Below are positions 42,445-50,899 of a DNA stretch of 64,000 nucleotides, in pieces. This stretch comes from Wocania arenilitoris (GTDB lineage Bacteria; Bacteroidota; Bacteroidia; Flavobacteriales; Flavobacteriaceae). The notes under the pieces were generated by a model, which ran no database searches, was not told the DNA's origin, and saw only the letters and a program-made list of their open reading frames with translations. The translations under genes and the position numbers were made by a program. The stretch is from assembly GCF_021728535.1 (NCBI RefSeq), contig NZ_JAKKDU010000020.1, positions 1-64,000 of the forward strand, in the 5' to 3' direction. Numbering within the stretch: position 1 is the stretch's first letter; every line of letters begins with the position of its first letter.

Positions 42445-43716
42445 ATGCAAGAAGATTTTCTAAACCATATATGGCAACTTAAAAAATTTAAAACTAATCA
42501 TTTAAAAACTACAAGTGGAGAGAATATTGTTGTAGTTTCAGTTGGTCAGCACAACACAAATTCTGGCCCAGATTTTTTTAATGCACAACTTAAAATTAAT
42601 AACCAACTTTGGGCTGGTAATGTAGAAATTCATATAAAATCTTCCGATTGGTTTTTACATAATCATGAGCAAGATAAGGCTTACGATAATGTTATTTTAC
42701 ATGTGGTTTGGGAACACGATACTAATGTTTACAGAAAAGATAACACAACAATTCCAACTTTAGAATTAAAGAATTGTGTCTCTAAATCGGCTTTAAATAA
42801 TTATCAGCAATTATTTTCTAAAACTAAAAAATGGATTAACTGTGAAAATGATTTTAATAGTGTTGATGATTTTATAGTCCAAAATTGGTTAGAACGTTTG
42901 TATTTTGAGCGTTTAGAACGAAAGGCTGAAGATATAGATAAACTATTAAAAACATCAAAAAATGATTGGGAAGCCGTTTTGTTTAAAATGCTTACTAAAA
43001 ATTTCGGACTTAAAGTTAACGCTGATGCATTTTTAAGTTTGGCAAATTCAACAGATTTTTCAGTAATTAGAAAATTACAAAACAATCAAACCAGTTTAGA
43101 GGCTTTATTTTTTGGTCAAGCTGATTTATTAAATGCAGAAGTTCAAGATCCTTACTCACAAAGTTTAATTGAAGAATATCAATTTTTAAAACAGAAATTT
43201 AAATTATCCAACAAAAGCATTACGCCTATTCAATTTTTTAGACTACGACCATCAAATTTTCCAACTATTCGTTTATCCCAGTTAGCAACTTTGTATTATA
43301 AAGAACAAAATTTGTTTTCAAAAATTAATAAATTAAATACCATTAAAGATTTCTATTTGCTTTTTTCGATAGAAACGTCGCCGTTTTGGGAGTTTCATTA
43401 CACCTTCGATAAGGTTTCAAAAAAATCAAAAAAACAACTCACAATAGCATTTATAGATTTATTGATGATTAACACCATTATTCCAATAAAATTTGCTTAT
43501 GCAAAGTATCAATGTAAACAAATAGAAGAAGATATTATAAAATTAATTCAGCAAATAACTTCAGAAAAAAATAGCATTATCGAAAAATTTAATTCATTAA
43601 AAAAAGTGTCAGCTTCTGCTTTACAATCGCAAGGGTTACTCCAACTAAAAAATGAATATTGTAATAATAATGCATGCTTACAATGTGCTGTTGGTAATAC
43701 ACTTTTAAACAAATAA
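42445..43716 (+). CDS. DUF2851 family protein
   Basis: This 423-residue soluble protein matches DUF2851, a family widespread in Bacteroidota. MQEDFLNHIWQLKKFKTNHL starts it, followed by VVSVGQHNTNSGPDFFNAQL, WAGNVEIHIKSSDWFLHNHEQDKAYDNVILHVVWEHD and a C-terminal CNNNACLQCAVGN with paired cysteines. The middle strand pattern resembles a nuclease-like core, but no function is established. The C-terminal cysteines (NACLQCAVG) may bind a metal. Confidence 0.85.
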   Translation: MQEDFLNHIWQLKKFKTNHLKTTSGENIVVVSVGQHNTNSGPDFFNAQLKINNQLWAGNVEIHIKSSDWFLHNHEQDKAYDNVILHVVWEHDTNVYRKDNTTIPTLELKNCVSKSALNNYQQLFSKTKKWINCENDFNSVDDFIVQNWLERLYFERLERKAEDIDKLLKTSKNDWEAVLFKMLTKNFGLKVNADAFLSLANSTDFSVIRKLQNNQTSLEALFFGQADLLNAEVQDPYSQSLIEEYQFLKQKFKLSNKSITPIQFFRLRPSNFPTIRLSQLATLYYKEQNLFSKINKLNTIKDFYLLFSIETSPFWEFHYTFDKVSKKSKKQLTIAFIDLLMINTIIPIKFAYAKYQCKQIEEDIIKLIQQITSEKNSIIEKFNSLKKVSASALQSQGLLQLKNEYCNNNACLQCAVGNTLLNK

Positions 43717-43760
43717 ACTTAGAAACTTTTAAACTAAAAAAGTAAGTGTTAAATTGCAAC

Positions 43761-43988
43761 ATGAATAACATCTACAAACCATTATTATTTTTTCAAAAAC
43801 ATGGGTATTATGTTTGCCAGCGTATTGCCGATAGGTTTGGTATTAGAGCTAAAGTGGTACGTACATCTTTTATGTATCTTACTTTTGTAACTGTTGGTTT
43901 TGGCTTTGCACTATATTTATTTTTGGCATTTTGGATGCGTATTAAAGATTTAGTTTATACAAAACGCTCATCGGTTTTTGATTTATGA
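43761..43988 (+). CDS. PspC domain protein
   Basis: This 75-residue protein has a short cytoplasmic part (YYVCQRIADRFGIRAKVVRTSFMYLTF) that fits the PspC domain and one or two hydrophobic helices (TFVTVGFGFALYLFLAFWM). PspC proteins take part in envelope stress responses or anchor to the membrane. ATG at 43761 is chosen rather than the GTG at 43746. Its stop overlaps the start of the K+ channel gene (ATGA at 43985-43988), so the two are translationally coupled. Confidence 0.8.
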   Translation: MNNIYKPLLFFQKHGYYVCQRIADRFGIRAKVVRTSFMYLTFVTVGFGFALYLFLAFWMRIKDLVYTKRSSVFDL

Positions 43989-44998
43989 ATCCACTATTTA
44001 AAATTTTTAGAACTAAAATTTACACAGCAGTAATTTTGCTAGTTTTATTATTGCTTGTTGGGGTTGTTGGTTATAAATCTATGTCTAACTATACATGGAT
44101 TGATGCGCTTTACATGACTGTAATAACTATTACCACAGTTGGCTTTAAAGAAGTACATCCGCTAGACGATGCCACTAAAATATTTACAATATCATTAATT
44201 TTAACAAGCGTTTTTATTTTAGGGTATGCCTTGTCTGTAATTACCGAATATATTTTAAGTAAAAATGATTTAGAAAAATTAAAACAAAAAAAGATGCAGA
44301 AAATGATTGATAGTTTAAAAAATCACATTATAATTTGTGGCTACGGAAGAAATGGCAGACAAGCTGCAACTAAATTATTAGCCTATAATAAGCCATTTGT
44401 TATTATAGAAAAGAACAAGGAATTGGTTGATAAAATTGAAAATAACCAAACACCTTTTGTTTTAGGAAACGCAAGTGAAGATGAAACTTTATTGCAAGCT
44501 GGTATTGATAGAGCATCATGTTTAATAGCTGCACTACCAAGCGATGCCGATAATTTGTTTGTCGTTCTTTCAGCAAGACAAATTAATAAAAACATAAATA
44601 TAATAAGTCGAGCATCTCAAGAAACATCTTATAAAAAATTAAAACTTGCAGGAGCTAATAATGTTATTTTACCAGATAAAATTGGAGGCGACCACATGGC
44701 CTCATTGGTTGTTGTGCCAGGATTAATGGAATTTGTTGATAATCTTTCAATAGTTGGAAAATCTAACATTAACATAGAAGAAATAGCAGTTGAAAAATTA
44801 ACTAACGATGTTAAAACTATTAAGGACTTAGATTTACGTAAAAAAACGGGTTGTTCAATTATTGGTTATAAAAATCAATTGGGAGAATATTTGGTAAATC
44901 CAGAAGCCGAAATGAAACTCGAACCTAATTCGAAAATAATAGTTTTAGGTCGCCCAGAGCAAATAGATAAGCTTAATTCTGTTTACAATATAGATTAA
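43985..44998 (+). CDS. Two-TM potassium channel with RCK (TrkA-N) domain
   Basis: This 337-residue protein has a first helix at about 12-30, the pore loop WIDALYMTVITITTVGFKEV at about 37-56 and a second helix (FTISLILTSVFILGYALSV). A RCK Rossmann domain follows, starting HIIICGYGRNGRQAATKLL, and then a TrkA-C-like domain. This is the layout of MthK/Kch-type channels. The selectivity filter reads TVGFKEV instead of TVGYGD or TVGFGE, replacing the final glycine with lysine. It is coupled to the small PspC gene. Confidence 0.9.
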   Translation: MNPLFKIFRTKIYTAVILLVLLLLVGVVGYKSMSNYTWIDALYMTVITITTVGFKEVHPLDDATKIFTISLILTSVFILGYALSVITEYILSKNDLEKLKQKKMQKMIDSLKNHIIICGYGRNGRQAATKLLAYNKPFVIIEKNKELVDKIENNQTPFVLGNASEDETLLQAGIDRASCLIAALPSDADNLFVVLSARQINKNINIISRASQETSYKKLKLAGANNVILPDKIGGDHMASLVVVPGLMEFVDNLSIVGKSNINIEEIAVEKLTNDVKTIKDLDLRKKTGCSIIGYKNQLGEYLVNPEAEMKLEPNSKIIVLGRPEQIDKLNSVYNID

Positions 44999-45107
44999 AG
45001 GATTCTCTATTTTAACGAGGTATATTTTATAAAATGATTTTTTTTTAGCATCTTGCTAGCTTAAAGCACCTAAATTTTTTAATAAAACTAACTAACAATA
45101 TACAATT

Positions 45108-46739
45108 ATGAAGAAATCCCTTCTTTCTGTTTTTACATTAATATTACCAATTTTAACATTTGCTCAAGAAGCAGAAAAAGGTATAGATGAAAAGATAAAC
45201 GATGCGTTTATGCCAGTTGCTACTTGGTGGGAAGGCTTTGTTCTTTCTACGGTGCCAATAGGGGCTTACAATGTGCCTTTTGTTGTTTTACTTTTGGTAG
45301 GCGGAGCAACCTTTTTTACTATATTTTTTAAGTTTCCAAGTTTTACAAAATTTGGATTAGCAATAAATACCGTTAGAGGGAAATTTGATGAAATAGAAGG
45401 GGGGCATGCATCTGGAGATCCAGATATGGCAATTGATGGTGATATTCCAGATACTATTCGTGATGAGAGTAAAGAAGGAGAAGTTAGTCACTTTCAAGCT
45501 TTAGCAACAGCAGTATCTGGTACTGTAGGTTTAGGTAATATTGCTGGTGTAGCTGTAGCTATTGCACTTGGTGGTCCCGGAGCTACCTTCTGGATGATTG
45601 TTTGTGGTTTAATAGGTATGTCTACAAAATTTGTGGAGTGTACACTTGGTGTAAAATATAGAGATGTTGGAGCAGATGGTACTGTTTATGGAGGTCCAAT
45701 GTATTATTTGTCTAAAGGGCTTAAAGAAAGAGGTTTTTCAGCAATAGGTAAAGTACTCGCAGGCTTATTTGCTATACTTTGTGTTGGAGCTTCTTTTGGT
45801 GGTGGTAACGCATTTCAATCTAACCAAGCAACAGTTCAGTTAACATCAATGTTAGGACTTCAAGGAGGCTCTATGGGATTTGTGATTGGTGTAATTTTAG
45901 CCATTTTAGTTGGTGTAGTTATTATAGGAGGTATTAAAAGAATAGCAAGTATTACTGAAAAAATTGTGCCTTTTATGGCAGGAATATATGTGCTTGCTGC
46001 ATTAGTAATTATTTTTGCAAACATAAGCGATATAGGATTAGCTTTCACATTAATTTTTGAAGGAGCATTTACTCCAATGGCTGGACTTGGAGGTTTAGTT
46101 GGAGTTTTAATAGTAGGGTTTCAACGTGCAGCGTTTTCAAACGAAGCTGGAGCAGGTTCTGCTGCAATAGCACACTCAGCAGTTAAAACTAATTACCCAG
46201 CATCAGAAGGTGTTGTGGCGCTTCTAGAGCCATTTATTGACACGGTTGTTATTTGTACAATGACAGCTTTAGTTATTATCTTTTTTAATATTGATGGCGG
46301 AAACATGCAAAGTGTTTTTCAATATGGAGGAGATGGTGCTAGCAATGTAGTTTTAAACTCGGACGGAAGTTCAATTGGAGGTGTAGATTTAACCTCTATG
46401 GCTTTTGATTCTGTAATTCCTGGATTCTCTTATATACTAACAGTAGCTATTGTTTTGTTTGCATTTTCAACCATGATTTCATGGTCTTATTATGGCTTAC
46501 AATCATGGAAATATTTATTCGGAAAGGGGAAGACAGCAGATACTGTTTATAAAGTATTATTCTTAATTTTTATTGTTATTGGAGCAGCAGCTACGTTAGA
46601 TGCCGTAATTAAATTTTCTGATGCTATGATTCTTGCATTGGTATTCCCAAATATGATTGGTCTATTTTTCTTATTTCCTAAAGTAAGAGAAGAAATGGGG
46701 AAGTATCTTGGAGCTATAAGAACCAGCAAAGAGAAATAA
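45108..46739 (+). CDS. Alanine/glycine:cation symporter (AGCS family)
   Basis: This 543-residue sodium/alanine symporter has an N-terminal hydrophobic segment that looks like a signal peptide (MKKSLLSVFTLILPILTFAQ), unusual for this family but frequent in Bacteroidota members. About eleven helices follow. Family motifs include FKFPSF, SHFQALATAVSGTVGLGNIAGVAVAIALGGPGATFWM, GGPMYYLSKGL and GFQRAAFSNEAGAGSAAIAHSA. It takes up alanine or glycine with sodium. It has a long upstream spacer (110 bp) and the next gene starts 21 bp downstream. Confidence 0.92.
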   Translation: MKKSLLSVFTLILPILTFAQEAEKGIDEKINDAFMPVATWWEGFVLSTVPIGAYNVPFVVLLLVGGATFFTIFFKFPSFTKFGLAINTVRGKFDEIEGGHASGDPDMAIDGDIPDTIRDESKEGEVSHFQALATAVSGTVGLGNIAGVAVAIALGGPGATFWMIVCGLIGMSTKFVECTLGVKYRDVGADGTVYGGPMYYLSKGLKERGFSAIGKVLAGLFAILCVGASFGGGNAFQSNQATVQLTSMLGLQGGSMGFVIGVILAILVGVVIIGGIKRIASITEKIVPFMAGIYVLAALVIIFANISDIGLAFTLIFEGAFTPMAGLGGLVGVLIVGFQRAAFSNEAGAGSAAIAHSAVKTNYPASEGVVALLEPFIDTVVICTMTALVIIFFNIDGGNMQSVFQYGGDGASNVVLNSDGSSIGGVDLTSMAFDSVIPGFSYILTVAIVLFAFSTMISWSYYGLQSWKYLFGKGKTADTVYKVLFLIFIVIGAAATLDAVIKFSDAMILALVFPNMIGLFFLFPKVREEMGKYLGAIRTSKEK

Positions 46740-46760
46740 TAACATAAAAAGCAAATAAAA

Positions 46761-47636
46761 ATGAAATCCTATTTCACGTTTTCTAAAGAGCAACGAAATG
46801 GGATTTTTTTATTAATACTACTTATAATAATATTGCAATGTGTTTGTTTTTTTATTAATAAACAGCCAAAAAACATTGTAATAAATCAAGAAGAACTTGC
46901 CAAATTTCAAAAAGAAATTGATTCACTAAAAGTTATTGAACTACAAGAAAGAAAGCCAAAACAACTTTCATTTAACCCCAATTATATTACCGATTATAAA
47001 GGAGCTTCATTAGGTATGTCGAATGAAGAAATAGATAGATTACATGCGTTTAGAAAATATAATAAATGGATTAATTCTACAAAAGAATTTCAGCAGATTA
47101 CTAAAATATCAGATTCGCTTTTAAAAGCCATTTCTCCATATTTTAAATTTCCAGATTGGGTGGCAAATCCTAGGTCTAAAACCAATTCAACATTCTATAA
47201 TAATACACCAAAAACCTTCGCCCAAAAACAAGATTTAAATACGGCAACAGTAAAGCAATTGCAAAAAGTAAAAGGTGTTGGCGAATATTACTCAGAACGA
47301 ATTGTGAACTTTAGGAATAAATTCCTCGGCGGTTTTATAGCCGATATTCAGCTGCAAGATGTTTACGGGTTAACACCAGAACTCATAGAGAAAATCACAG
47401 AGGAGTTTACCGTTAAAACACCACGAAGCATCAAAAAAATTAATGTAAATAAAGCTGATATTGAAGAGCTTGTTACCATTCAACATATCGATTACGATTT
47501 AGCGTACCAAATAGTTGAGCAAAGAAAATTGAGAGATGGCTATAAGGCATTAGATGAATTAACAAAAGTTAAAGACTTTCCTGTAAATAAAATAGAGATA
47601 ATTAAATTATATTTGCATCTTGAAAAAGAAAATTAA
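46761..47636 (+). CDS. Helix-hairpin-helix protein (ComEA-like)
   Basis: This 291-residue protein has one membrane helix near the N-terminus (FLLILLIIILQCVCFFI, about 14-33) and a linker. Helix-hairpin-helix DNA-binding motifs follow: DLNTATVKQLQKVKGVGEYYSERIVNFRNKF (about 158-188) and INVNKADIEELVTIQHIDYDLAYQIVEQRK (about 228-257), with an earlier degenerate copy. ComEA-like proteins bind DNA at the envelope during uptake, though the role of these Bacteroidota versions is untested. Its stop is followed without a gap by the acyl-CoA dehydrogenase ATG. Confidence 0.85.
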   Translation: MKSYFTFSKEQRNGIFLLILLIIILQCVCFFINKQPKNIVINQEELAKFQKEIDSLKVIELQERKPKQLSFNPNYITDYKGASLGMSNEEIDRLHAFRKYNKWINSTKEFQQITKISDSLLKAISPYFKFPDWVANPRSKTNSTFYNNTPKTFAQKQDLNTATVKQLQKVKGVGEYYSERIVNFRNKFLGGFIADIQLQDVYGLTPELIEKITEEFTVKTPRSIKKINVNKADIEELVTIQHIDYDLAYQIVEQRKLRDGYKALDELTKVKDFPVNKIEIIKLYLHLEKEN

Positions 47637-48803
47637 ATGAATTCAATGTACTTCACCGAAGAGCATCAACTATTTAGAAAAAGTTTACAAGATTTTTTAA
47701 GTAAAGAAGTAGTTCCTCATATAGAAAAATGGGAAAACGATGGAAATATTGAACGCTTTATTTGGAAAAAAATGGGAGATATGGGTTTTTTTGGCATCAA
47801 TTATCCTGTAGCTTATGGTGGGTTAAATTTAGACCTTTTCTATACCGTTATTCTTCTAGAAGAACTTCAAAAAATAAATTCTGGTGGTTTTGCTGCAGCA
47901 ATTTGGGCGCACTGTTATTTAGCGATGACGCATCTTAACGCAGAAGGAAGTCAAGATATTAAAGAGCGTTACCTAGCTCCAAGTATTTCGGGTGATAAAA
48001 TAGGCTGCCTATGCATAACAGAGCCCTTTGGCGGTAGCGATGTAGCAGGTATGCGAACTACGGCTGTTAAAAATGGAGACCATTATATTATTAATGGCTC
48101 AAAAACATTTATAACAAACGGGGTTAGTAGTGATTATTTGGTAGTTGCAGCTAAAACAACTCCAGAAATAGGTAATAAAGGGATTAGCATTTTTGTTATT
48201 GATAGAGCAGCACCAGGCGTATCGGCAACCAAATTAGATAAGTTGGGTTGGAGAGCATCTGATACTGGAGAAATAGCTTTCGATAACGTAAAAGTGCCAG
48301 CAAGCAATTTATTGGGCGAAGAAAATAAAGGCTTCCCATACATTATGCAGCACTTTTCTTTAGAGCGTTTAGTTATGGGTGTTAATGCACATGCACGAGC
48401 AGAATATGCTTTGGAGTATGCACAGCAATACATGTCCCAGCGTATGGCTTTTGGTAAAACAATAAATAAGTTTCAAGCGTTAAGGCACTCACTAGTTGAA
48501 TTGTATGCCGATATGGAAATCTGTAAAACGTATAACTACGCAGTAGCTTACAAACTAAGTAAAGGCGAGTATGCGGTAAAAGAAGCCACTATGTCTAAGC
48601 TTAAATCTACAAAAATGGCAGACGCGGTTATCTACCAATGCCTTCAGTTTTTAGGCGGTTATGGTTATATGGAAGATTACCCAATGGCAAGACTTTTACG
48701 CGATAGCAGATTAGGACCAATTGGAGGAGGAACCTCAGAGATACTCTGCGAGATATTAGCCAAAATTATTATCGATAAAAAGGAGTATAAATCAGCAACT
48801 TAA
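47637..48803 (+). CDS. Acyl-CoA dehydrogenase
   Basis: This 388-residue flavoenzyme oxidises acyl-CoA to enoyl-CoA with FAD. Signatures are GCLCITEPFGGSDVAGMRT (FAD/substrate site), GSKTFITNGVSSDYLVVAAKT and the C-terminal YQCLQFLGGYGYMEDYPMARLLRDSRLGPIGGGTSEI. The GYGYM-to-GGGTSEI segment is close to long-chain and isovaleryl/glutaryl-type members; chain-length preference is not predictable. The ATG directly follows the stop of the preceding gene. Confidence 0.93.
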   Translation: MNSMYFTEEHQLFRKSLQDFLSKEVVPHIEKWENDGNIERFIWKKMGDMGFFGINYPVAYGGLNLDLFYTVILLEELQKINSGGFAAAIWAHCYLAMTHLNAEGSQDIKERYLAPSISGDKIGCLCITEPFGGSDVAGMRTTAVKNGDHYIINGSKTFITNGVSSDYLVVAAKTTPEIGNKGISIFVIDRAAPGVSATKLDKLGWRASDTGEIAFDNVKVPASNLLGEENKGFPYIMQHFSLERLVMGVNAHARAEYALEYAQQYMSQRMAFGKTINKFQALRHSLVELYADMEICKTYNYAVAYKLSKGEYAVKEATMSKLKSTKMADAVIYQCLQFLGGYGYMEDYPMARLLRDSRLGPIGGGTSEILCEILAKIIIDKKEYKSAT

Positions 48804-48828
48804 ATAAGTCTATAATTATTAATTAATC

Positions 48829-48899
48829 GTCACTTCGAGTGATTTCTATTTTTTATCTAAATTGTATTTCGCCAAGCTCAACAGAACTATCGAGAAGTT
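48829..48899 (+). repeat. Dispersed repeat family B, copy 2
   Basis: GTCACTTCGAGTGATTTC, then AAATTGTATTTCGCCAAGCT and AGAACTATCGAGAAGTTG match 37725-37793 in order. It is immediately followed by a family A copy, so two unrelated repeats abut. Confidence 0.6.
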
Positions 48900-48985
48900 G
48901 GGCGTTACCCTAACGGGTCGGGCTTTACATTACAATCTTTTTGCTCGTGCTTCACAAAAAGAATTTCCATTGCAATCCCTAACGC
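48900..48985 (+). repeat. Dispersed repeat family A, copy 5 (best preserved)
   Basis: GGGCGTTACCCTAACGGGTC, then GGGCTTTACATTACAATC, a T-rich middle and GCAATCCCTAACGC. This copy shows the family order most clearly and is the reference for the degraded copies at 8787, 11584, 15469 and 40362. Confidence 0.65.
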
Positions 48986-49168
48986 ACTTGTTTGCTAGTT
49001 TTTGTGATTAATCAAAAAGAAATTATTTTTTAGAAAGGTTCGTTTAACGTTCAACTGATATGAAATCGTTTTAATGTTTTATATCAGCCGTTAAACGAAG
49101 TTATCATTTTTTCTAACAAAGTCAAAACTTAAATATAAAATTGACCAAAAAAATATCAATCTAAATAA

Positions 49169-49198
49169 TTGTAAAATTTAAATTACTTTTTATATTTG
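49169..49198 (+). promoter_or_regulatory. rpsU promoter
   Basis: TTG at 49169-49171 and TATATTTG at 49191-49198, separated by 19 bp, match the Bacteroidota promoter consensus well. Transcription is expected to start near 49205. Confidence 0.65.
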
Positions 49199-49217
49199 CA
49201 CCCTGAAAATTTTAAAA

Positions 49218-49227
49218 GAGAGGAGGT
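49218..49227 (+). promoter_or_regulatory. Strong Shine-Dalgarno sequence of rpsU
   Basis: GAGAGGAGGT contains a full AGGAGG ending 10 bases before the ATG at 49237. Bacteroidota genes normally lack such sequences because bS21 and neighbouring proteins hide the anti-SD of 16S rRNA. An SD exactly at the gene for bS21 matches published work on Flavobacterium, in which ribosomes lacking bS21 translate rpsU preferentially. Confidence 0.75.
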
Positions 49228-49236
49228 TAAGACACT

Positions 49237-49431
49237 ATGTTAATAATACCAGTAAAAGAAGGAGAAAATATAGATAGAGCGTTAAAACGTTACAAACGTA
49301 AGTTTGTAAAAACAACAATTAAAAACCAATTGCAAGAACGCAAGCAGTTTAAAAAACCTTCTGTAGTACGTAGAGCTCAAATTCAAAAAGCACAGTACAT
49401 ACAAAGGTTAAGAGATGCAGAAGAAGTATAG
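49237..49431 (+). CDS. rpsU: 30S ribosomal protein bS21
   Basis: This 64-residue protein is the small basic ribosomal protein of the 30S platform (MLIIPVKEGENIDRALKRYKRK, then VVRRAQIQKAQYIQRLRDAEEV). In flavobacterial ribosomes it helps to sequester the anti-Shine-Dalgarno sequence. It is expressed from its own promoter, preceded by a strong SD and followed by a terminator, so it is a single-gene unit. This arrangement fits feedback control of bS21 supply. Confidence 0.95.
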   Translation: MLIIPVKEGENIDRALKRYKRKFVKTTIKNQLQERKQFKKPSVVRRAQIQKAQYIQRLRDAEEV

Positions 49432-49452
49432 CATCTGCTACTTATAAAACAA

Positions 49453-49480
49453 AAATCCTGCATATAGCGGGATTTTTTTT
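49453..49480 (+). terminator. rpsU terminator
   Basis: AAATCCTGC (49453-49461) pairs with GCGGGATTT (49467-49475) with one wobble, followed by T to 49480. Confidence 0.8.
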
Positions 49481-49568
49481 GCTTCATTATTAAATAAAAA
49501 GGTTGTACTTTTATCTGGAGTAGAGAAAATCTAACTAATCTAGTCTAACGATCTAATCAATTTAAACT

Positions 49569-50459
49569 TTGCCTTTCAAATCATTTACAGATTATTTATT
49601 GCTAGAAAAAAACTATTCTGCATTAACCGTAAATGCGTACAAAACCGATTTAGAAAGTTTCTACGAATTTATAAAAACCGAATACGGAACTAATACCATC
49701 AATAAGGTTAATTATCCTCAAATAAGAAGTTGGATAGTTTCCATGGTAGAAAATGGACTCTCCAACAGAAGTATAAATCGTAAAGTTTCAGCCTTAAACA
49801 CCTATTTTAAATTCCTTTTAAAAACAGGTGATATTATAACTAACCCACTTGCAAAACACAAAGCCCTAAAAACAAGCAAAAAGATTCAAGTGCCTTTTTC
49901 TGAAGACGAAATAATGACGGTTTTAAATGATATAGATTTTGAAAATGATTTTGAAGGCATCCGTAACAAACTCATCATAGAATTATTTTACTCAACAGGA
50001 ATAAGGCGCATAGAATTAGTAGAGTTAAAACTAACAAGTGTTAATTTAGATAATAAAACGTTAAAAGTGCTCGGGAAGAGAAATAAAGAGCGCATCGTTC
50101 CGTTATTAAATTCAGTAGTGCAAACCATAAGTAAGTATTTAATTTCGAGAAATAAATTAGAAAACATTATGGATGTTGATTTTTTATTTTTAACGAAAAA
50201 AGGAATTAAAATATATGAAACACTTGTTTACAGAATAATAAATGAGTATTTTAGTTTAGCATCTTCCAAGGTAAAAAAGAGTCCACATATATTAAGGCAT
50301 TCATTTGCAACTCATTTACTTAATCAAGGTGCCGATTTAAATGCGGTAAAGGAACTTTTAGGGCATTCAAGTTTAGCAGCAACACAAGTTTATACACACA
50401 ATAGTATAGCCGAACTAAAAAAAGTGCATGTAAAAGCACACCCAAGAAGCGAAAAATAG
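49569..50459 (+). CDS. xerC: Tyrosine recombinase XerC
   Basis: This 296-residue chromosome dimer-resolution recombinase has an N-terminal SAM-like domain (FTDYLLLEKNYSALTVNAYKTDLESF) and the catalytic domain with arginine in STGIRRIELVELKL. HILRHSFATHLLNQGADLNAVKELLGHSSLAATQVYTHN carries HxxR, the second His and the nucleophilic Tyr. The family position (xerC next to hpf and the tuf operon) is common in Flavobacteriia. The start is TTG at 49569 (MPFKSFTDYLL). Confidence 0.92.
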   Translation: MPFKSFTDYLLLEKNYSALTVNAYKTDLESFYEFIKTEYGTNTINKVNYPQIRSWIVSMVENGLSNRSINRKVSALNTYFKFLLKTGDIITNPLAKHKALKTSKKIQVPFSEDEIMTVLNDIDFENDFEGIRNKLIIELFYSTGIRRIELVELKLTSVNLDNKTLKVLGKRNKERIVPLLNSVVQTISKYLISRNKLENIMDVDFLFLTKKGIKIYETLVYRIINEYFSLASSKVKKSPHILRHSFATHLLNQGADLNAVKELLGHSSLAATQVYTHNSIAELKKVHVKAHPRSEK

Positions 50460-50495
50460 AATAAGAGTTTTATTGTCTAACCAAAAAATAAAAGT

Positions 50496-50798
50496 ATGAA
50501 GGTAAACACACAATCAGTTAATTTTAGTGCAGATCAAAAATTAATAGATTTTATTCAAAAACGAATGGATAAGTTAGATTTGTTTTATGATAAAGTTATA
50601 AAGTCTGATGTTTATTTAAAAATAGAGAACACTAGCGATAAAGAAAATAAAGTATTTGAAGCAAGAGTGAGTGTTCCAGGAGATAGTTTTGTAGTAAAAA
50701 AACAATGTAAAAGTTTTGAAGAAGGAGCAGATATGGCAGTATCATCATTAGAAAGACAGCTAAAAAAGCGAAAAGAAAAATTAAGAGCACATTTATAA
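50496..50798 (+). CDS. hpf: Ribosome hibernation promoting factor HPF/RaiA
   Basis: This 100-residue protein has the sigma-54 modulation/HPF fold: MKVNTQSVNFSADQKLIDFIQKRMDKLDLF, VYLKIENTSDKENKVFEARVSVPGDSFVVKKQCKSFEEGADMAVSSLERQLKKRKEK. It binds the 30S decoding region in stationary phase and inactivates ribosomes. It is the short form, without the dimerisation domain. It follows xerC by 36 bp. Confidence 0.9.
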   Translation: MKVNTQSVNFSADQKLIDFIQKRMDKLDLFYDKVIKSDVYLKIENTSDKENKVFEARVSVPGDSFVVKKQCKSFEEGADMAVSSLERQLKKRKEKLRAHL

Positions 50799-50817
50799 TA
50801 AAATTTTTCAAAAAATG

Positions 50818-50848
50818 TTTTGAATAAAATAAAAAATCTATACATTTG
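50818..50848 (+). promoter_or_regulatory. Promoter of the tRNA-tuf operon
   Basis: TTTTG (50818-50822) and TACATTTG (50841-50848) are separated by 18 bp, an excellent match to the Bacteroidota consensus. The expected start is about 50855, inside the first stem of the following hairpin. Confidence 0.75.
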
Positions 50849-50850
50849 CA

Positions 50851-50877
50851 GTCCGTTAGAAATAGCGGGCTTTTTTT
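50851..50877 (+). terminator. Terminator-like hairpin immediately after the tRNA operon promoter
   Basis: GTCCGTTA (50851-50858) and TAGCGGGC (50863-50870) pair over eight positions with two G-U wobbles and a GAAA loop, followed by seven T. It lies between the promoter and the first tRNA, so it could act as a leader attenuator. If the start is inside the first stem, the hairpin may not form fully. Confidence 0.5.
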
Positions 50878-50899
50878 ATGCGTAAAAAATGTAAAAAAA

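Larger units (their letters stand above)
48804..49190. other. Intergenic region occupied by dispersed repeats
   Basis: No gene was seen here. It contains a family B repeat (48829-48899), a family A repeat (48900-48985) and a hairpin-like pair, TTCGTTTAACG near 49028 and CGTTAAACGAA near 49088. The last are inverted repeats of the same core (TTCGTTTAACG and its complement). The rpsU promoter follows. Confidence 0.55.
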
